NCBI RefSeq assembly: GCF_001679665.1
Contig: NZ_CP013244.1
Span: 1,992,980 to 2,056,979 of the forward strand
Length of the DNA stretch: 64,000 nucleotides
DNA from: Candidatus Viadribacter manganicus
Lineage (GTDB): Bacteria; Pseudomonadota; Alphaproteobacteria; Caulobacterales; Aquidulcibacteraceae
Reading direction: 5' to 3'
Part shown: one piece after another, positions 9,195-18,129 of the stretch
Layout of the letters: every line of letters starts with the position of its first letter
How positions within the stretch are numbered: position 1 is the first letter of the stretch
Notes under the pieces: generated by a model
Seen by the model: the letters and a program-made list of their open reading frames with translations, nothing else
Told to the model about the DNA's origin: nothing
Database searches by the model: none
Translations under genes and position numbers: made by a program

Positions 9195-11306
9195 TCAAGC
9201 GGCGTCTTCGGCGCTCACATCATCGCCCGCCTGGCGGCGCAGAAGTTCGGCGAACTCGGGCGCAGAAACCGCGGCGCCAAAGAGGAAGCCTTGGATCCAA
9301 TGGCACCCGCGCGCCGCCATGAATTCCATGTCCTCGCGGCGTTCAACGCCTTCCGCGACGATTTCCATATTGAGCGTACGCGCCAGCGCTAGGATCATCT
9401 CAACGATCGCCGCCGATTGCGTATCGCCCTTTTCGAGCGCGCGGATGAATTGCTGATCGATCTTGATGACATCGAACGGCAGCTTCGAAAGCGCCGCCAA
9501 GCTCGAATGGCCACAGCCGAAATCGTCGATCGCCAAGCGCACGCCCGCATCGCGCAGAGGCTTGATAATCCGAAGCGCGCGGTCAGGATCGGCCATCACC
9601 ATAGACTCGGTGATCTCGAGTTCGAGATTGCTCGGCGCCAACCCAGCGTGTGCGACGACCCGGAGCACATTCTCGGCGAAACGATCGCTGCGGAACTGCA
9701 GCGCCGAAACATTGACCGCGACCTTTGCGGGCTGCCCTGCCCGCGCCCATGCCGCCGCCTTCCAACAGGCCTCGCGCATAATCGCATCTGAGAGCGCGCC
9801 GATGAGACCACTCTCTTCAGCCACAGGAATGAAACGTCCGGGGCTGATGATCGTGCGATCAGGCCTGATCCAACGCGCGAGCGCTTCGCACGCTTCGATG
9901 CGACCGGTCGCGAGATTGATCTTCGGTTGGAAGTAGGCGCGGAACTCGTTGCGTTCGAGCGCGCCTCGCATTTCCCGTTCCAGCGTCAAACGCGCCACGG
10001 CTTCGCGATCGAGCGATTGGGTGTAAATTTTTACGCGTGCGGGAGCCGCATGCGCTGCCGCCATTGCCATACGCGCGTGGCGAATGGCCGTATCGGCATC
10101 GCCGCCGTCATGCGCCGCTAAGGCAACGCCACAGCATGCGCCAAGCGTAAATTTATGACCGCGCCAGTCGAATGGCTGATCCAATGCCGCATTCAAATGC
10201 TGCGCAAAGCGCGCTGCATCAGATGCAGATAAGAGATCTGGCACGAATACGCCGAATTCAGATGCACCGAGACGAGCCGGCACGGCTGGACGATCCCCCT
10301 GCGGCCGCATTCGCACCACGCGATCCACCGTGCGCACCGATGAAACGAAGCGATCAGCGACGACGCGCAAGAATTCGCGCGCAGCGTCAGGATCAAGTGT
10401 CTGCAACAGGCGCGGCAAGCGCATGAGGTCGACAACGGCGACAGCCGCGCCACCCTTGGTCGACTGGCTCTGCAAGATGAAGAAATCCACCTCGCGAATG
10501 AAACGATCCTGGTTCGGCAACCTCGTCACTGGGTCGACGAACGCGATTTCCTGGATCTGACGCATCGATGCGTCGAGCCGGCCAGTCATATTGTTCAGCG
10601 CATTGGCGAGCGTCTCGAACTCATCGCCTGTGCGAATATTAATCGGCGGCGCCTGCCCCTCCTCGCCCACCTTCGCCGCGTAGCGCGCGAGTTCATCGAG
10701 CGGGGCAATGGTCTGGCGCACGGCATGCGAGGTCAAAGGTATCGCCGCCAAAGCCAAGCACGCGAGGATCAGCAGAAACGGCGTCAGCGACGGCACCGCA
10801 TCGAACTTGTAGGCGTCCGCCTCCCACATCCGCACCGCCACACCGATCACATGGCCTTCGCGAATAACAGGCGAAGCAACCGTGACGACACCATCGGCGC
10901 TGCGATTGTAGGCGCTCACGCGATCCGAAAGTGCGCGCTGTGTCACGCGCGCCATAATGATGTTATCTTGCGCGTCACCACCGGACTGAGCCAGCACCGC
11001 GCCCTGCGCATCGCGAATTGAAATACTGCGAACGTTACGCTGCTGGGTCGATCCCTGGATCATCATTTCGAGCACGCGCGTGTTGCCGCGCGCCATGATG
11101 TCTCCAGCGCGCGTCGCCAAGTGCTCGGTCAAATCGCGCGTAATCGAAAGCTGCTGTCGCTCACCCTCGGTCTGCGCGCCGAAAATCAAGATCGCCGCCG
11201 ACACCGCCGCCGTGACCGCCATCAGCATCGCGGTGAACACGACCGCACGCGCCTGCAAACCGCGTGGGCGGCTAAGGCTCGCGAGCTTTGGCAAGCGCAG
11301 GTTCAT
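9195..11306 (-). CDS. Membrane-bound GGDEF/EAL protein, probable c-di-GMP phosphodiesterase
   Basis: A 703-residue sensor. Transmembrane helix 1 (about 20-40) is followed by a periplasmic domain, helix 2 ([15 protein letters not shown]) and a HAMP-like region. Next come a GGDEF domain and a C-terminal EAL domain. The GGDEF signature is degenerate (GASEF), so cyclase activity is unlikely. The EAL domain keeps its signatures ([47 protein letters not shown]), so it should hydrolyse c-di-GMP. I chose the ATG at 11306, which has GGAGAG seven bases upstream, over the ATG at 11321. Confidence 0.88.
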   Translation of the reverse strand: MNLRLPKLASLSRPRGLQARAVVFTAMLMAVTAAVSAAILIFGAQTEGERQQLSITRDLTEHLATRAGDIMARGNTRVLEMMIQGSTQQRNVRSISIRDAQGAVLAQSGGDAQDNIIMARVTQRALSDRVSAYNRSADGVVTVASPVIREGHVIGVAVRMWEADAYKFDAVPSLTPFLLILACLALAAIPLTSHAVRQTIAPLDELARYAAKVGEEGQAPPINIRTGDEFETLANALNNMTGRLDASMRQIQEIAFVDPVTRLPNQDRFIREVDFFILQSQSTKGGAAVAVVDLMRLPRLLQTLDPDAAREFLRVVADRFVSSVRTVDRVVRMRPQGDRPAVPARLGASEFGVFVPDLLSASDAARFAQHLNAALDQPFDWRGHKFTLGACCGVALAAHDGGDADTAIRHARMAMAAAHAAPARVKIYTQSLDREAVARLTLEREMRGALERNEFRAYFQPKINLATGRIEACEALARWIRPDRTIISPGRFIPVAEESGLIGALSDAIMREACWKAAAWARAGQPAKVAVNVSALQFRSDRFAENVLRVVAHAGLAPSNLELEITESMVMADPDRALRIIKPLRDAGVRLAIDDFGCGHSSLAALSKLPFDVIKIDQQFIRALEKGDTQSAAIVEMILALARTLNMEIVAEGVERREDMEFMAARGCHWIQGFLFGAAVSAPEFAELLRRQAGDDVSAEDAA

Positions 11307-11433
11307 CGTCTCTCCGGGCATGCATGGCGCGCACGCGCGAGGAGATTTGCGTGGTTTGGTTAGCGCGGGCCTAAAAATGCGCCCAAATTCACATAGTTAC
11401 GTGCATTTTGCGTCAACGCTTTGGTCACACGCC

Positions 11434-11964
11434 TTAATCGGAGGTTTCGCTTGGACGCTTGAGGAAGACGTAAAATGCGCCGGAGCCGCCGTGCGCCCGG
11501 TGCGCCGGCGCATACCCTGACACCAAAGGCCTGATGTCGCGCTCAGCGAGCCATTCAGGCAAACACCTTCTTAAAACGCCCACGCCGCCGCGCCCTACAC
11601 CGGTGATCACAATCACCGTGCGATCGCCGCGCCGATGTGCTGCGCGCAAAAACCGCTCAAGCACCGCGCGTCCACTTTCTTGCGTGTGCCCATGAAGATC
11701 GAACGATGCACCGATTTCCAGCTTGCCGCGGCGCACGCGCTTTTCGTTGCCACGATGTTGCGGAGGCGGCGCGGGCTTTGCGCGCGGCGCGGGCGCAGGC
11801 GCAGGCGCCTTGCTTGCAGCCGTCGGTACGGCTCGCTTAGGCGCGAGCTTTTCTTCGGCCTCCTCCACCTCAGCGGGCAAAGGACGGCGCGTCTTCACGC
11901 TTGCAGCGACACGCCGCCACAATTTCTTTTCATCTGTAGTGAGATCGCGCTGCTTTTTGCTCAC
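11434..11964 (-). CDS. Smr-domain protein (putative endonuclease)
   Basis: A 176-residue protein with a basic N-terminal region, an Ala/Pro-rich linker and a C-terminal Smr (small MutS-related) domain. FDLHGHTQE is the DLHG signature, followed by VIVITGVGRGG and a terminal HGGSGAFYVFLK. Smr domains nick or cleave nucleic acid; the target here is unknown. I chose the GTG at 11964 because it overlaps the timA stop as GTGA, the junction used repeatedly in this region. The ATG at 11991 would add 9 residues inside timA. Confidence 0.85.
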   Translation of the reverse strand: MSKKQRDLTTDEKKLWRRVAASVKTRRPLPAEVEEAEEKLAPKRAVPTAASKAPAPAPAPRAKPAPPPQHRGNEKRVRRGKLEIGASFDLHGHTQESGRAVLERFLRAAHRRGDRTVIVITGVGRGGVGVLRRCLPEWLAERDIRPLVSGYAPAHRAHGGSGAFYVFLKRPSETSD

Positions 11965-12539
11965 GCCGCCTGGACGCGTGATAGCAGCCAATTCGGATCG
12001 GCAGAGCGAACATTACGCTCGAAAGTCCAGCGTTCACGCGCATCCCGCACGCCGGTAGCGCCTTCCGCCAGCTCTGCTTCGAACTTCACCACCACGCGCG
12101 CGGTATCGCCGTTGAGTTCAGCGTCAGCGATCTCAGCTGACTTCAACCGCACGATCTCCGGGCCAACACCGTTCTGCGCTTCACGCGCCTCAATCGCCGC
12201 GACATATGAATCGTAGACACGCGGCGTCAGCAGCCCGCGCAGTGTTTCACGATCGCCCTTGGCAAAAGCGCCTACAATCATCTCGTAAGCCGAGCGCGCG
12301 CCTTGCACGAAGTAGCCCGCCTCGAAGTTGGGATCGGCGCGCTCGATCGCAGCCACACCCTCGCCTGCGGAGCCCGTCGTCATCGACGGCGTAAGCGGCG
12401 CCTGCACCGGCTCGCGCGGTAGCTCGCCCTGCGCTGGCGCCGGCTCGGGACGCTCAGCGCCGGTGCGTTTGCCAAGCGTCGTGTAGAGCCTGAACAGCAC
12501 GAAGCCGGCGATAAACGCCAGAACCAGGATTTCAATCAT
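11961..12539 (-). CDS. timA: Tim44/TimA-family membrane-anchored protein
   Basis: A 192-residue protein with an N-terminal transmembrane helix (IEILVLAFIAGFVLFRLY), a Pro-rich linker, and a C-terminal Tim44-like domain. The domain starts near DPNFEAGYFVQGARSAYEMIV and ends RWTFERNVRSADPNWLLSRV. The family is related to mitochondrial Tim44. Bacterial members are inner-membrane proteins thought to act in protein export or membrane-protein handling. The ATG at 12539 starts directly before the membrane helix. It overlaps smr by 4 bases and is divergent from secB, a pairing that supports an export role. Confidence 0.85.
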   Translation of the reverse strand: MIEILVLAFIAGFVLFRLYTTLGKRTGAERPEPAPAQGELPREPVQAPLTPSMTTGSAGEGVAAIERADPNFEAGYFVQGARSAYEMIVGAFAKGDRETLRGLLTPRVYDSYVAAIEAREAQNGVGPEIVRLKSAEIADAELNGDTARVVVKFEAELAEGATGVRDARERWTFERNVRSADPNWLLSRVQAA

Positions 12540-12696
12540 GCTCTGATCCAACGGACGCCGCTCCAATAGTGCGTGGTGGTATGCGCTGATTTAAGATAAT
12601 GCCAACAGGCAGGTTCTGCCAGCGCGGTTGCTTTGCCCCTATCGCCGCAGCATGTTAGCCGCCGGTTTTTCCGCTCCCAGCACGAGTTTCTGGCGC

Positions 12697-13185
12697 ATGA
12701 ACACGCAAAACGATGGCGCTCCGCCAGCCGATTCCCCTCACCTGAGGGTCCTGGCTCAGTATGTGAGAGAGCTGTCATTCCAAAGCATCCTAGCAGCGAC
12801 CTCCGGCTATGACGTCCAGCCCGCCATCGACATGGGCGTCGAAGTGAAGTCACGGCCCGTCGGCCAGGGCGAAGCGACCGAAGTGGACCTCTGTATCAAC
12901 GTGCAAGCCAAGCGCGCGGATCAGCCGATGTTCGCAGCGAACCTCGTCTACACGGGCTTGTTCCAATTCGTGAATGTACGCGCTGAGGACGTCGAGCCGC
13001 TGATCTGGATCGAGTGCCCTCGCCTCCTGTTTCCATTCAGCCGGCAAATCATCGCCGAGATCACGCGCGAAGGCGGCTATCCGCCATTGCTGATCAACCC
13101 GATCGATTTCACACCGCTCTATTGGCAAGAGCTCCGCGAACGTCAGAACCGCGGCGACGTTCCGCTCGCAGCAGCCGGCGGCTAG
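12697..13185 (+). CDS. secB: Protein-export chaperone SecB
   Basis: Tetrameric chaperone that keeps preproteins unfolded and passes them to SecA. At 162 residues it has the family landmarks AQYVRELSFQ, VEVKSRPV, YTGLFQF, CPRLLFPFSRQIIAEITREGGYPPLLINPIDF and YWQELRER (given here in parts of one conserved C-terminal half). The ATG at 12697 yields the usual length; the frame extends further upstream without family similarity. Stop codons of secB and convergent dnaQ share CTAG. Confidence 0.95.
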   Translation: MNTQNDGAPPADSPHLRVLAQYVRELSFQSILAATSGYDVQPAIDMGVEVKSRPVGQGEATEVDLCINVQAKRADQPMFAANLVYTGLFQFVNVRAEDVEPLIWIECPRLLFPFSRQIIAEITREGGYPPLLINPIDFTPLYWQELRERQNRGDVPLAAAGG

Positions 13186-13922
13186 CCAACCTTAAGCCAG
13201 ATCGCGTTCGGTCCGAGCTTCTCGATGAACGCCGCATGTGCAGCTTGCTCGTCTTGCGTTATCGGGGAAGGCAACGGCGTTGCGCGCGGTGTGCGCCTTG
13301 CAAGTTCGATCGGCCGCAACAACGCCGCATCAGCCGCCGCTGCAGCACCCGGATCAAACTCAAGCGCCTGCTCTCGGCCACCCTTCAGATGCAGATAAAC
13401 TTCCGCAAGGATGCGGGAGTCGACGATTGCGCCGTGACCGCCTGCACCTTTGCGCGAGGCAAGATCGAATCCATAACGATCAAGTTCAAACCGCCGCGCC
13501 AAAGCATCGAGTGAGTTCGAGGCGCCCGGAAACTTCTTTCGCGCAATCTGTAACGTGTCGACGAAGCGTTCGTCGCCGAAAGTCGGCAAACCGCACCGGC
13601 GCAGTTCAGCGTTCAAGAAACCTTGGTCGAACGAAGCATTGTGCGCGACCAGCGGCGCGTCACCCACGAATTCCAAAAAGTCTTGCACTACTTCGCTGAA
13701 GCGCTTGTGGCCACGCAGAAATTCCAGCCGCAGCCCGTGCACACGCACGACCTCTTCCGGAACATCGCGATCCGGATTGAGATAGGCGTGAAACTCGCGG
13801 CCGGTGCGCTCAAGGTTGAACACCTCAACGCAACCGATCTCAACGATGCGGTCACGTTGCTTCTCTTCCTTATGATCAGGAAAGACGCCCGTAGTTTCCG
13901 TGTCGAAGAGGATTTCGCGCAT
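13182..13922 (-). CDS. dnaQ: DNA polymerase III epsilon subunit (proofreading exonuclease)
   Basis: 3'-5' exonuclease of the replicative polymerase. At 246 residues it has Exo I FDTETTG (6-12), Exo II HNASFDQGFLN near residue 98, and Exo III HGAIVDSRIL near 165 with the catalytic His and Asp. The C-terminal tail (Ala/Pro-rich, then AAHAAFIEKLGPNAIW) probably contacts the alpha subunit. It is in the minus-strand run with coaE, aroE, maf and ppsR, separated from coaE by 9 bases. Confidence 0.96.
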   Translation of the reverse strand: MREILFDTETTGVFPDHKEEKQRDRIVEIGCVEVFNLERTGREFHAYLNPDRDVPEEVVRVHGLRLEFLRGHKRFSEVVQDFLEFVGDAPLVAHNASFDQGFLNAELRRCGLPTFGDERFVDTLQIARKKFPGASNSLDALARRFELDRYGFDLASRKGAGGHGAIVDSRILAEVYLHLKGGREQALEFDPGAAAAADAALLRPIELARRTPRATPLPSPITQDEQAAHAAFIEKLGPNAIWLKVG

Positions 13923-13931
13923 GAATCCGCG

Positions 13932-14525
13932 CTAAACCGGTTCGCGCAGAGCGTCCAGCACGGCGCGTACTTGGGTGCGCGTCTGCTCCAGTGAAACACC
14001 CGTATCGATGACGAAATCGGCCAGCGCCCGCTTTTCGGCATCAGGCATCTGCCGCGTCAAGATCGCCTCGAATTTCTCCACCGTCATGCCGGGCCGGGAC
14101 AGCACGCGCGTGCGCTGAACCTCGGCAGGAGCCGAAACCACGACGGTCTTGTTCACAAGCTTCGCCCCGCCGCCTTCGAACAGAAGCGGAATGTCCAGCA
14201 CAACGAAGGGCGCGCCGGCGTCGCGATGCTGCTGCAAGAATGCCATCTGTGCCTGACGCACCAGGGGATGAACGATCTCCTCGAGCCGCTTAATAGCCTC
14301 GGCATTGCCGACAACGCGCGCCGAAAGCGCGATGCGGTCGATCGCCCCGTCCTTAGTCACACCCGGAAAGGCGGCCTCAACCGGCCCAACCGCCGCGCCA
14401 CCCGGCGCATAGAGCGCATGCACGGCGGCATCTGAATCGAAGCCGGGCGCACCCTCTTCCGCGAACATCGAAGCGACGGTCGATTTGCCCATGCCGATCG
14501 ATCCGGTGAGGCCAATGATAATCAT
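13932..14525 (-). CDS. coaE: Dephospho-CoA kinase
   Basis: Last step of coenzyme A synthesis. The 197-residue product starts [20 protein letters not shown], with the P-loop GSIGMGKST at 8-16. The substrate-binding [10 protein letters not shown] and the lid region [12 protein letters not shown] follow, then [13 protein letters not shown] chose the ATG at 14525, which overlaps the aroE stop as ATGA. The longer frame adds 20 residues of no similarity. Confidence 0.95.
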   Translation of the reverse strand: MIIIGLTGSIGMGKSTVASMFAEEGAPGFDSDAAVHALYAPGGAAVGPVEAAFPGVTKDGAIDRIALSARVVGNAEAIKRLEEIVHPLVRQAQMAFLQQHRDAGAPFVVLDIPLLFEGGGAKLVNKTVVVSAPAEVQRTRVLSRPGMTVEKFEAILTRQMPDAEKRALADFVIDTGVSLEQTRTQVRAVLDALREPV

Positions 14526-15337
14526 CCCAGCGCCGCCAAGAGACGCTGCCGCGCCTTCGCAACATCCGGCTTGATCTCGAACCATATCTCAAACGCGCGC
14601 GCGCCCTGATGGATCAACATGCCAAGGCCATCGATCGCCTTCAGCCCACGATCGCGCGCAGCGGTCAGCAACGGCGTGTTCAGGGGGCGATAGACAATGT
14701 CCGCAACAATCGCATTCGGTCTGCAGAACGAAACCGGCCACGCCATCTCAGGCTGACCCGCCATACCGAGTGTCGTCGTTTGAACAATGAGGTCCGCGTG
14801 CCCGAATGCACGCTCAAGATCGTCCCAGCGCGTGGTTCGACCATTGGGGATTGAAGCGGCGGTCTGCTCACCCCGATCGGCAGTCCGGTTTGCGAAATGC
14901 ACCGTATCCACGAATGGCGAAAGCGCTGCGCCGATCCCCAGCGCCGCGCCGCCCGCCCCGACAATCAACGCCCGCCGCACATGCGAGCGCCAGCTCGGCG
15001 CGCTTTCCGTAAGCGAGTCCAAAAAGCCCTGCCCGTCCGTATTAAAAGCCGAGAACCTGCCGTCATCCTCGCGCCGCAATACGTTCGCCACTGCCGCTTC
15101 GCTGCGCGCCGCTGCCTTCGCCGCCGCTTCCTTGTGCGGAACGGTCACGTTCAGTCCAGCAAAACCATTGAGTGCACGAATGGCTACTACGGCGTCATCG
15201 CTTCGCAGCGGCAGCGCGACGTAAACAGCGTCAATCCGATGGTCAGCGATCCAGCCATTGTGCATCACCGGCGACAACGAATGCGTCACCGGATCGCCAA
15301 TCACACCATAGACTTTAGTTGCAGCAGTAATGCTCAT
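14522..15337 (-). CDS. aroE: Shikimate dehydrogenase
   Basis: NADP-dependent reduction of 3-dehydroshikimate in aromatic amino acid synthesis. At 271 residues it has SLSPVMHN (shikimate binding, about 18-25), [10 protein letters not shown] with the catalytic Lys near residue 69, AFNTDGQGF, and the nucleotide loop [11 protein letters not shown] near 127-137. The C-terminal [19 protein letters not shown] block is complete. It overlaps maf (upstream) and coaE (downstream) by 4 bases each. Confidence 0.96.
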   Translation of the reverse strand: MSITAATKVYGVIGDPVTHSLSPVMHNGWIADHRIDAVYVALPLRSDDAVVAIRALNGFAGLNVTVPHKEAAAKAAARSEAAVANVLRREDDGRFSAFNTDGQGFLDSLTESAPSWRSHVRRALIVGAGGAALGIGAALSPFVDTVHFANRTADRGEQTAASIPNGRTTRWDDLERAFGHADLIVQTTTLGMAGQPEMAWPVSFCRPNAIVADIVYRPLNTPLLTAARDRGLKAIDGLGMLIHQGARAFEIWFEIKPDVAKARQRLLAALG

Positions 15338-15924
15338 GGCCGCGCAATACCGTGTTCACGCAAGAAGGCGAGCAGCGGCAGCAGTTGTAGACCGAGCACC
15401 GAGAAATAATCACCATCAACACGCTCGAACAATTGCGCACCTAAACCTTCAAGCTGGTAAGCGCCCACGGACCGCAGCACCTGATCCCCTGCTTGCGCCA
15501 GATAATCATCCAGAAAGGCGTCGCTGAAATTCCGCATCCTAAGTTTCGGCGTATCGACATGCCGCCAGATGATAGCGCCTTCGCGCGCGATTACGGCCGC
15601 CGTCACCAATTCATGGGTCCGCCCACGCAGGAGCAACAAATGCTCGCGTGCTTCCTCAGCGCTTTTCGGCTTGTCGAATACATCATCGCCAAGCGCCAAC
15701 ATCTGATCGGCGCCAATTACAAAATCGGGTCGCGACCGTGAAACACTGAGCGCCTTCAGTTCCGCCAGAGCGTCAGCCTGATCGCGCGGACGCAGAGCCT
15801 CGGCGCGCAAACTTGCCTTCGCGGCTTCTTCATCAACGCGCGGAACCTCGACTTCAAAGCTCAAGCCCGCAGCTTCGAGCAGGCGTCTGCGTGCAGCGCT
15901 TCCGGACGCAAGGACAAGGCTCAC
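15334..15924 (-). CDS. maf: Maf-family nucleotide pyrophosphatase
   Basis: House-cleaning nucleoside triphosphate pyrophosphatase that hydrolyses modified or non-canonical NTPs. The 196-residue protein begins (V)SLVLASGSAARRRLLEAAG, containing the Maf signature SxSxxR. The catalytic-site IGADQML is near residue 77 and VGAYQLEG is towards the C-terminus. The start is GTG at 15924, overlapping the ppsR stop as GTGA. Confidence 0.93.
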   Translation of the reverse strand: MSLVLASGSAARRRLLEAAGLSFEVEVPRVDEEAAKASLRAEALRPRDQADALAELKALSVSRSRPDFVIGADQMLALGDDVFDKPKSAEEAREHLLLLRGRTHELVTAAVIAREGAIIWRHVDTPKLRMRNFSDAFLDDYLAQAGDQVLRSVGAYQLEGLGAQLFERVDGDYFSVLGLQLLPLLAFLREHGIARP

Positions 15925-16748
15925 GTGGCGCGATCCGCGAGGAGGTTAAGCACCGCTGCAGCCGTCTCCTCGATCGAGCGGCGGGAGACATCGATCGTCG
16001 GCCACCCTTCCCGCTCAAACAGCTTCTGCGCGTCCATCACCTCACGCCGCACCGCGTCTTCATCCGTATAACTGCCTGCGCGGGTTTCCTTCATCGACGC
16101 CAGGCGATTGCGACGAATGTGAATAAGGCGATCGGCCGAGATCAAAAGTCCAACCACCAGTGGGCCGTCTTTTGAGAACACCTCCGGCGGCAAAGGCACG
16201 CCCGGCACCATTGGCACGTTCGCGGCCTTCACGCCACGGTGAGCCAGATACACGCAAGTCGGCGTTTTCGACGTTCTGCTCACCCCAACAAGAATAACGT
16301 CAGCAACGGCCAAATCGACATGCTGCTGCCCATCATCGTGGTACATGGCAAAGTCGAGCGCATCGATCCGCTTGAAATACTCAGCATTCAGTTTGCGCGG
16401 GTTACCCACCCGATGATTCATCTCAACGCCGAGATAGCGTGACGTCATATCAAGCACCGGATCGAGCACCGCAACGCAAGGCATATCCATCTCGCGGCAC
16501 GCATCTTCCAGCTGAGCCCGATGCTCCAGGTTCGAGAGCGTGAACATGACCACACCTGGCGCCGCGGCGATTTCCGTAATCACCCGCTCCAACTGGCGGG
16601 CCGACCGCACCAGGAAGTACGAGTGCTCAACCGGCATCACATTGTCGAACTGAGCGCAGGTCGCTCGCAACACGCCAGCTAGCGTCTCCCCTGTTGAGTC
16701 GGAAACGAGGTGGAAGTTCGCAAAGATGCCGAGCCGGTCGTGCGTCAT
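15921..16748 (-). CDS. ppsR: PPDK/PEP synthetase regulatory kinase-pyrophosphorylase (DUF299)
   Basis: Bifunctional ADP-dependent Ser/Thr kinase and Pi-dependent phosphorylase that switches pyruvate phosphate dikinase or PEP synthase off and on. At 275 residues it has FHLVSDSTGETL at the N-terminus and the P-loop-like GVSRTSKTPTCVYLAHRG near 158-175. The C-terminal REGWPTIDVSRRSIEETAA is typical of the family. It is the first gene of the leftward operon leaving the candidate origin; ppsR-maf-aroE-coaE overlap each other by 4 bases. Confidence 0.93.
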   Translation of the reverse strand: MTHDRLGIFANFHLVSDSTGETLAGVLRATCAQFDNVMPVEHSYFLVRSARQLERVITEIAAAPGVVMFTLSNLEHRAQLEDACREMDMPCVAVLDPVLDMTSRYLGVEMNHRVGNPRKLNAEYFKRIDALDFAMYHDDGQQHVDLAVADVILVGVSRTSKTPTCVYLAHRGVKAANVPMVPGVPLPPEVFSKDGPLVVGLLISADRLIHIRRNRLASMKETRAGSYTDEDAVRREVMDAQKLFEREGWPTIDVSRRSIEETAAAVLNLLADRAT

Positions 16749-16774
16749 CGTTCACATATCAGGCCAGTTAGGAT

Positions 16775-16783
16775 TGTGGACAA
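16775..16783 (-). promoter_or_regulatory. DnaA-box-like 9-mer in candidate oriC
   Basis: TGTGGACAA, the reverse complement of TTGTCCACA, differs from the consensus TTATCCACA at one position. Confidence 0.5.
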
Positions 16784-16995
16784 GCTGTTGGGTGCGGCGC
16801 CAGAAAAGAGACATATGAGAACGAACAGCCACCAAGAGCGATTTTCACTTCTCCTCCCTGGCGATTCCTCCAAACCTTGCTCACAGCGCGACATTCTGGT
16901 CGCCCAGGAATCGCACGCGACTCAAGCACCCCTCAAGCCATTCCCACCAAAGACAATTCCGCCGCAGTGCGCGAAGGACAAGTCAGGGGATAAGA

Positions 16996-17004
16996 TGTGG
17001 AGAA
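16996..17004 (-). promoter_or_regulatory. DnaA-box-like 9-mer in candidate oriC
   Basis: TGTGGAGAA, the reverse complement of TTCTCCACA, has one mismatch to consensus. It lies at the left edge of the A/T-rich segment, overlapping the end of a weaker GGGGATAA match. Confidence 0.5.
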
Positions 17005-17048
17005 AGATTTTGTCCCGCAAACAAAGTCGCATCAACAACGAGTCCTCA

Positions 17049-17063
17049 TTAATCAGGATTCAA
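17049..17063 (+). promoter_or_regulatory. CtrA-like site in front of hemE
   Basis: TTAA-TCAGGAT-TCAA matches the CtrA pattern TTAA-N7-TTAA at seven of eight fixed positions. It lies 26 bases before the hemE start, inside the candidate origin, and contains a GATTC (GANTC) methylation site. In Caulobacter, CtrA binds the origin next to hemE and blocks initiation. The regulator gene itself is not in this window. Confidence 0.45.
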
Positions 17064-17088
17064 ATTCTAAGAAGTTGGGAAGAGGCGA

Positions 17089-18129
17089 ATGGGTAGTCGG
17101 GAAGGAGTTCCCGCGCTGATACGGGTCCTGAACGGAGAGAGGCTGGATCCTCCTCCGGTTTGGATCATGCGTCAGGCTGGACGATATCTGCCGGAGTACC
17201 GGGAGCTTCGGACGCGTGCGAAGAGCTTCCTGGACTTTTGCTATTCCCCTGCCCTGGCGACGGAAGCTGTGATGCAGCCTCTCCGCCGTTTCCCGCTCGA
17301 CGCAGCGATTTTGTTCTCTGACATTTTGGTCGTCCCAGACGCGCTTGGCCGAAAGGTCTGGTTCGTCGAGGGCGAAGGCCCGCGTCTCAATCCTTTGAGC
17401 GAGGAAGAGACCTGGCGCTTCGATGACCCGACACGCGGGCTTCAACGTCTAGCGCCCGTGTACGAAGCTGTTGAACGGATCAAAGCCGCGATCCCAAAAG
17501 ATATCGCGCTGATCGGTTTTTGCGGCGGTCCATGGACTGTTGCGACCTACATGCTTCAAGGAGAAGGCGGCGACAAAGAGCGCGCACGGCGTGTTGTTTA
17601 CGACCGTCCAGCTGACGTCGATGTCCTCCTCGAAACTCTGATCGAGATGAGTGCTCAGCATTTGACGGCGCAAGTGAAAGCCGGCGCGGATTGCCTACAG
17701 ATATTCGAAAGCTGGTCTGAAGGATTGCCGCCGGCGCAATTCCAACAGCTCATCATTGGACCGACACGTAAGCTCATGAACCGCTTGCGCGATCTCGGTG
17801 TGACGGTGCCGATCATTGGATTTCCGCGTGGCTCGGGTGCGCAGCTTGGCGCTTACGCAGATGAAACAGGCGTCACCGCGCTTGGCATCGATACGCAGAC
17901 GCCGGCTGATTTTGCGATTCAGGCAGCGCCTAGCGGCATGCCGCTTCAGGGCAATCTTGATCCTCTCGCCCTAGTGGTGGGCGGTGAAGCGCTGGAGCGC
18001 GCAGCTCGTGATGTACTTCAGGCTTTTAAAGACGCGCCGCACATTTTCAATCTTGGCCACGGCATAACTCCGCAAGCGACGCCGGAAAACATGGCGCGTT
18101 TGATCCAAGTGGTGAAAGGCGGCGTATGA
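17089..18129 (+). CDS. hemE: Uroporphyrinogen decarboxylase
   Basis: Converts uroporphyrinogen III to coproporphyrinogen III in haem synthesis. The 346-residue length is normal. The N-terminal PPVWIMRQAGRYLPEYRELR signature carries the substrate-binding Arg residues. ILFSDILVVPDALG contains the essential Asp, and GFCGGPWTVATYMLQG is conserved. AGAGG lies a few bases before the ATG. It opens the hemE-hemH-hemJ operon leaving the origin to the right, overlapping hemH by 4 bases (ATGA). Confidence 0.97.
   Translation: MGSREGVPALIRVLNGERLDPPPVWIMRQAGRYLPEYRELRTRAKSFLDFCYSPALATEAVMQPLRRFPLDAAILFSDILVVPDALGRKVWFVEGEGPRLNPLSEEETWRFDDPTRGLQRLAPVYEAVERIKAAIPKDIALIGFCGGPWTVATYMLQGEGGDKERARRVVYDRPADVDVLLETLIEMSAQHLTAQVKAGADCLQIFESWSEGLPPAQFQQLIIGPTRKLMNRLRDLGVTVPIIGFPRGSGAQLGAYADETGVTALGIDTQTPADFAIQAAPSGMPLQGNLDPLALVVGGEALERAARDVLQAFKDAPHIFNLGHGITPQATPENMARLIQVVKGGV

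Larger units (their letters stand above)
16749..17088. other. Candidate chromosomal replication origin (oriC)
   Basis: The 340-base gap between the divergent genes ppsR and hemE holds no credible protein gene. It contains two 8/9 DnaA-box matches in the TGTGGATAA orientation (16775-16783 and 16996-17004), a weaker 7/9 match at 16985-16993, and an A/T-rich stretch at about 17000-17075. It also has a CtrA-like TTAA-N7-TCAA at 17049-17063 and five GANTC motifs (16863, 16908, 16919, 17040, 17057), against about 1.3 expected at random. In Caulobacter the origin lies beside hemE with the same genes on its other side. Gene polarity switches here. Function is inferred. Confidence 0.75.
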
